Shown here: one piece after another, positions 12,197-13,525 of the stretch
How the letters are laid out: every line of letters starts with the position of its first letter
Position numbering within the stretch: the first letter of the stretch is position 1
Assembly (NCBI GenBank): GCA_047639615.1
Contig: JBLIOL010000136.1
Coordinates: 1 to 13,525, forward strand
DNA length: 13,525 nucleotides
DNA from: CAYWNK01 sp047639615
GTDB taxonomy: Bacteria > Planctomycetota > UBA1135 > GCA-002686595
Reading direction: 5' to 3'
Notes under the pieces: model-generated
What the model was told of the DNA's origin: nothing
The model's database searches: none
What the model saw: the letters and a program-made list of their open reading frames with translations, nothing else
Made by a program: the position numbers and the translations under genes

Positions 12197-13525
12197 CTAG
12201 CGCGCTAGCGGGAAGCCTGCGCCCGTGGGCAGGACAAGCGGTACCAGGCTCAGGCCTTGGGGCTGAACGCCGATGGCGGTCAGGCTGTTCGCCTGGACGC
12301 CGACGCCCAAGTAGAGCCGTCCGTTAGGGGCGTAGGTCAGTTGCTCCGACTGCACGCTACCCAGGCCCGGGGCCAAGGGCGCTTGCGCCTGATTGCTCTG
12401 TAGATCAAAGCACAGCAGGAGGTGGGCGTCGTTCTCAACGATCACGCTCAAGGCGGCGCTTGTGCCGGAGGGGTGGCCACTGGCCGCGTTCATTTCTTCG
12501 GCACCGGGCACGGTGGCCAGCAGCACCGGGACTCCACCGGCGGCCAGGCTGGGCATGTGGTAGATGCTCATATCTGTGTTGGCCGAGGACTCCTCATCGG
12601 GTACGCCCGTGTAGAGCACTTCAGGGCCAGCGCTCCAGACTTCGGTGTCCTCATCCTGTCCATAGAGCAGACGTGTCAGGTTAGGCACGTTGGGGCCTGC
12701 GCTGACGCCATCGATGCGCACCACGTAGAGGTTTTCGGAATCGTCGGCATCCTCACCCAGCAGGAAGAAGCGCTTGGCCAGGGGATCCATCAGGATGTCG
12801 GAGAAGCGTAGGGTGCCCGGGTTCGTGAAGGGCGGGTCCACGTGGCCGTTGGTGCGCGTGACGTTGATGAAGCTGATGTTGGCGAGGTCAGCCACGTCTG
12901 CCATGTACATCTCGCCTTTGCCGATCATCTCTTCGGGGTCGAGCCCGCTGAGCTGCACGTCGCCTGCAAAGAAGCAGAAGATGTCCGGTGCGCTGAAGGC
13001 GAAGACGCCCACGTTGTCCACGTAGGCGGGGAAGACCGGGTCGACGGTCAGGTGCTCCGGGTCGCTCGGGAAGACGATGTCGGCGATGAAGAGTTCATCG
13101 GCAATGTCCTCTCCCGATGTGCGGAATCCCACGCGGTGATCGATGGGGGAGATGGCTACGAAGGGGCCCAGGGGGTGGTCGTAGCGGGGCAGGTCGTAGG
13201 CGTCGGGGGTGGCGGTGACGAGCACGACCGGGCCGGCGGCGTGGATGGCGATGTAACGCCCTTGGTCCTCTTCCGAGCGGGCCAGGATCACGAGCACCTG
13301 GCCGGAATTCGAGAGCACGCTCTCGGCTTCGGGCTCCTCTTCGGGCAGCAGAGGCAGGTCGACTTCAGAGGCGAGCCAGGTACTGGCCGGAGTCGCGCGC
13401 CAGATTTGAGAGCTGGCCAGGAAGAAGGCTGCGTGCTCGGAGACGCGCAAGCTATCGGCTTCGATGCTGAGCGGAGCGCTGCCTGCGGTTAGGTTGCGCG
13501 CCGCGTTCGGGCGGCGCAGGTCCAG
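12197..13525 (-). CDS. Large unknown protein, probable beta-propeller (5' end outside window)
   Basis: The minus-strand frame is open to the right edge; 442 residues and a TAG stop are visible. The TTG at 13450 is probably internal, because the frame continues upstream as LDLRRPNAARNLTAGSAPLS. I do not recognise a specific family. Weak repeats suggest propeller blades of the TolB/PD40 kind: a strand of the form L/M-Y-x-V/A-D/R-x, then a loop and P-x-L-T, seen in LDLRRPNAARNLT, GEMYMADVADLANISFINVT, ENLYVVRIDGVSAGPNVPNLTRLL and DMSIYHMPSLAAGGVPVLL. Aspartate and glutamate are abundant (EEEPEAES, EDADDSEN, DEDTE). The composition suits an exported or surface protein, but the signal sequence would lie outside the window. 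The last codons overlap a run of CTAG palindromes at 12195-12210. It is convergent with trkH across the palindromic element. Confidence 0.65.
   Translation of the reverse strand: MDLRRPNAARNLTAGSAPLSIEADSLRVSEHAAFFLASSQIWRATPASTWLASEVDLPLLPEEEPEAESVLSNSGQVLVILARSEEDQGRYIAIHAAGPVVLVTATPDAYDLPRYDHPLGPFVAISPIDHRVGFRTSGEDIADELFIADIVFPSDPEHLTVDPVFPAYVDNVGVFAFSAPDIFCFFAGDVQLSGLDPEEMIGKGEMYMADVADLANISFINVTRTNGHVDPPFTNPGTLRFSDILMDPLAKRFFLLGEDADDSENLYVVRIDGVSAGPNVPNLTRLLYGQDEDTEVWSAGPEVLYTGVPDEESSANTDMSIYHMPSLAAGGVPVLLATVPGAEEMNAASGHPSGTSAALSVIVENDAHLLLCFDLQSNQAQAPLAPGLGSVQSEQLTYAPNGRLYLGVGVQANSLTAIGVQPQGLSLVPLVLPTGAGFPLAR

Noticed and set aside
12842..13492. 216-codon open frame on the plus strand opposite the propeller-like gene
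   Set aside because: Low-complexity Val/Gly/Asp-rich translation typical of a shadow frame; the minus-strand frame has a more protein-like composition and weak repeats.
1..13525. tRNA, rRNA or riboswitch
   Set aside because: No cloverleaf, rRNA-like segment or recognised riboswitch core was noticed by eye; the intergenic gaps are all under 200 bases.

Overview
The window is GC-rich, densely coding DNA from a bacterium. It holds twelve protein genes, two of them cut by the window edges, with no tRNA, rRNA or CRISPR array and no gene-free stretch over 300 bases. Several traits hint at a Planctomycetota-like lineage: a long membrane-anchored protein with carboxypeptidase-regulatory-like beta domains, a large propeller-like surface protein, and few clear Shine-Dalgarno sites. 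That assignment is inference and weak, because no marker gene is present.

Layout. Left block (+): the C-terminal part of a DprE1-like FAD-linked oxidase, then a membrane-anchored beta-domain protein 6 bp later, then an RlmL-type THUMP rRNA methyltransferase overlapping it by 4 bp. This looks like one operon and ends at a hairpin shared with the convergent unit. Second block (-): apaH, a class I methyltransferase of unknown substrate (2 bp gap), and a beta-class carbonic anhydrase (4 bp overlap), again one operon. It starts from a short divergent region that also drives a small membrane-anchored unknown protein (+).

Middle block: an ABC-2 type exporter pair (-), with ATPase and permease overlapping as TGATG. 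Its ATPase start lies only 20 bp from the start of a divergent kinase-like phosphotransferase gene (+). Right block (+): trkA and trkH, 7 bp apart, form a complete Trk-type potassium uptake unit. Beyond them an imperfect palindromic element of about 180 bp sits exactly at the trkH stop codon. A large unknown, probably beta-propeller protein follows on the minus strand and runs off the right edge.

No clearly new multi-gene system is visible. The strongest non-genic signal is the palindromic element: it has 19-bp terminal inverted repeats flanked by CTAG on both sides, and removing it rebuilds a perfect 12-bp palindrome that still contains the trkH stop, so it looks like a MITE insertion. The second signal is that the first gene of each transcription unit whose start is visible has a -10-like hexamer only 6 to 8 bases before its start codon, and most lack a Shine-Dalgarno sequence, which suggests leaderless transcription.
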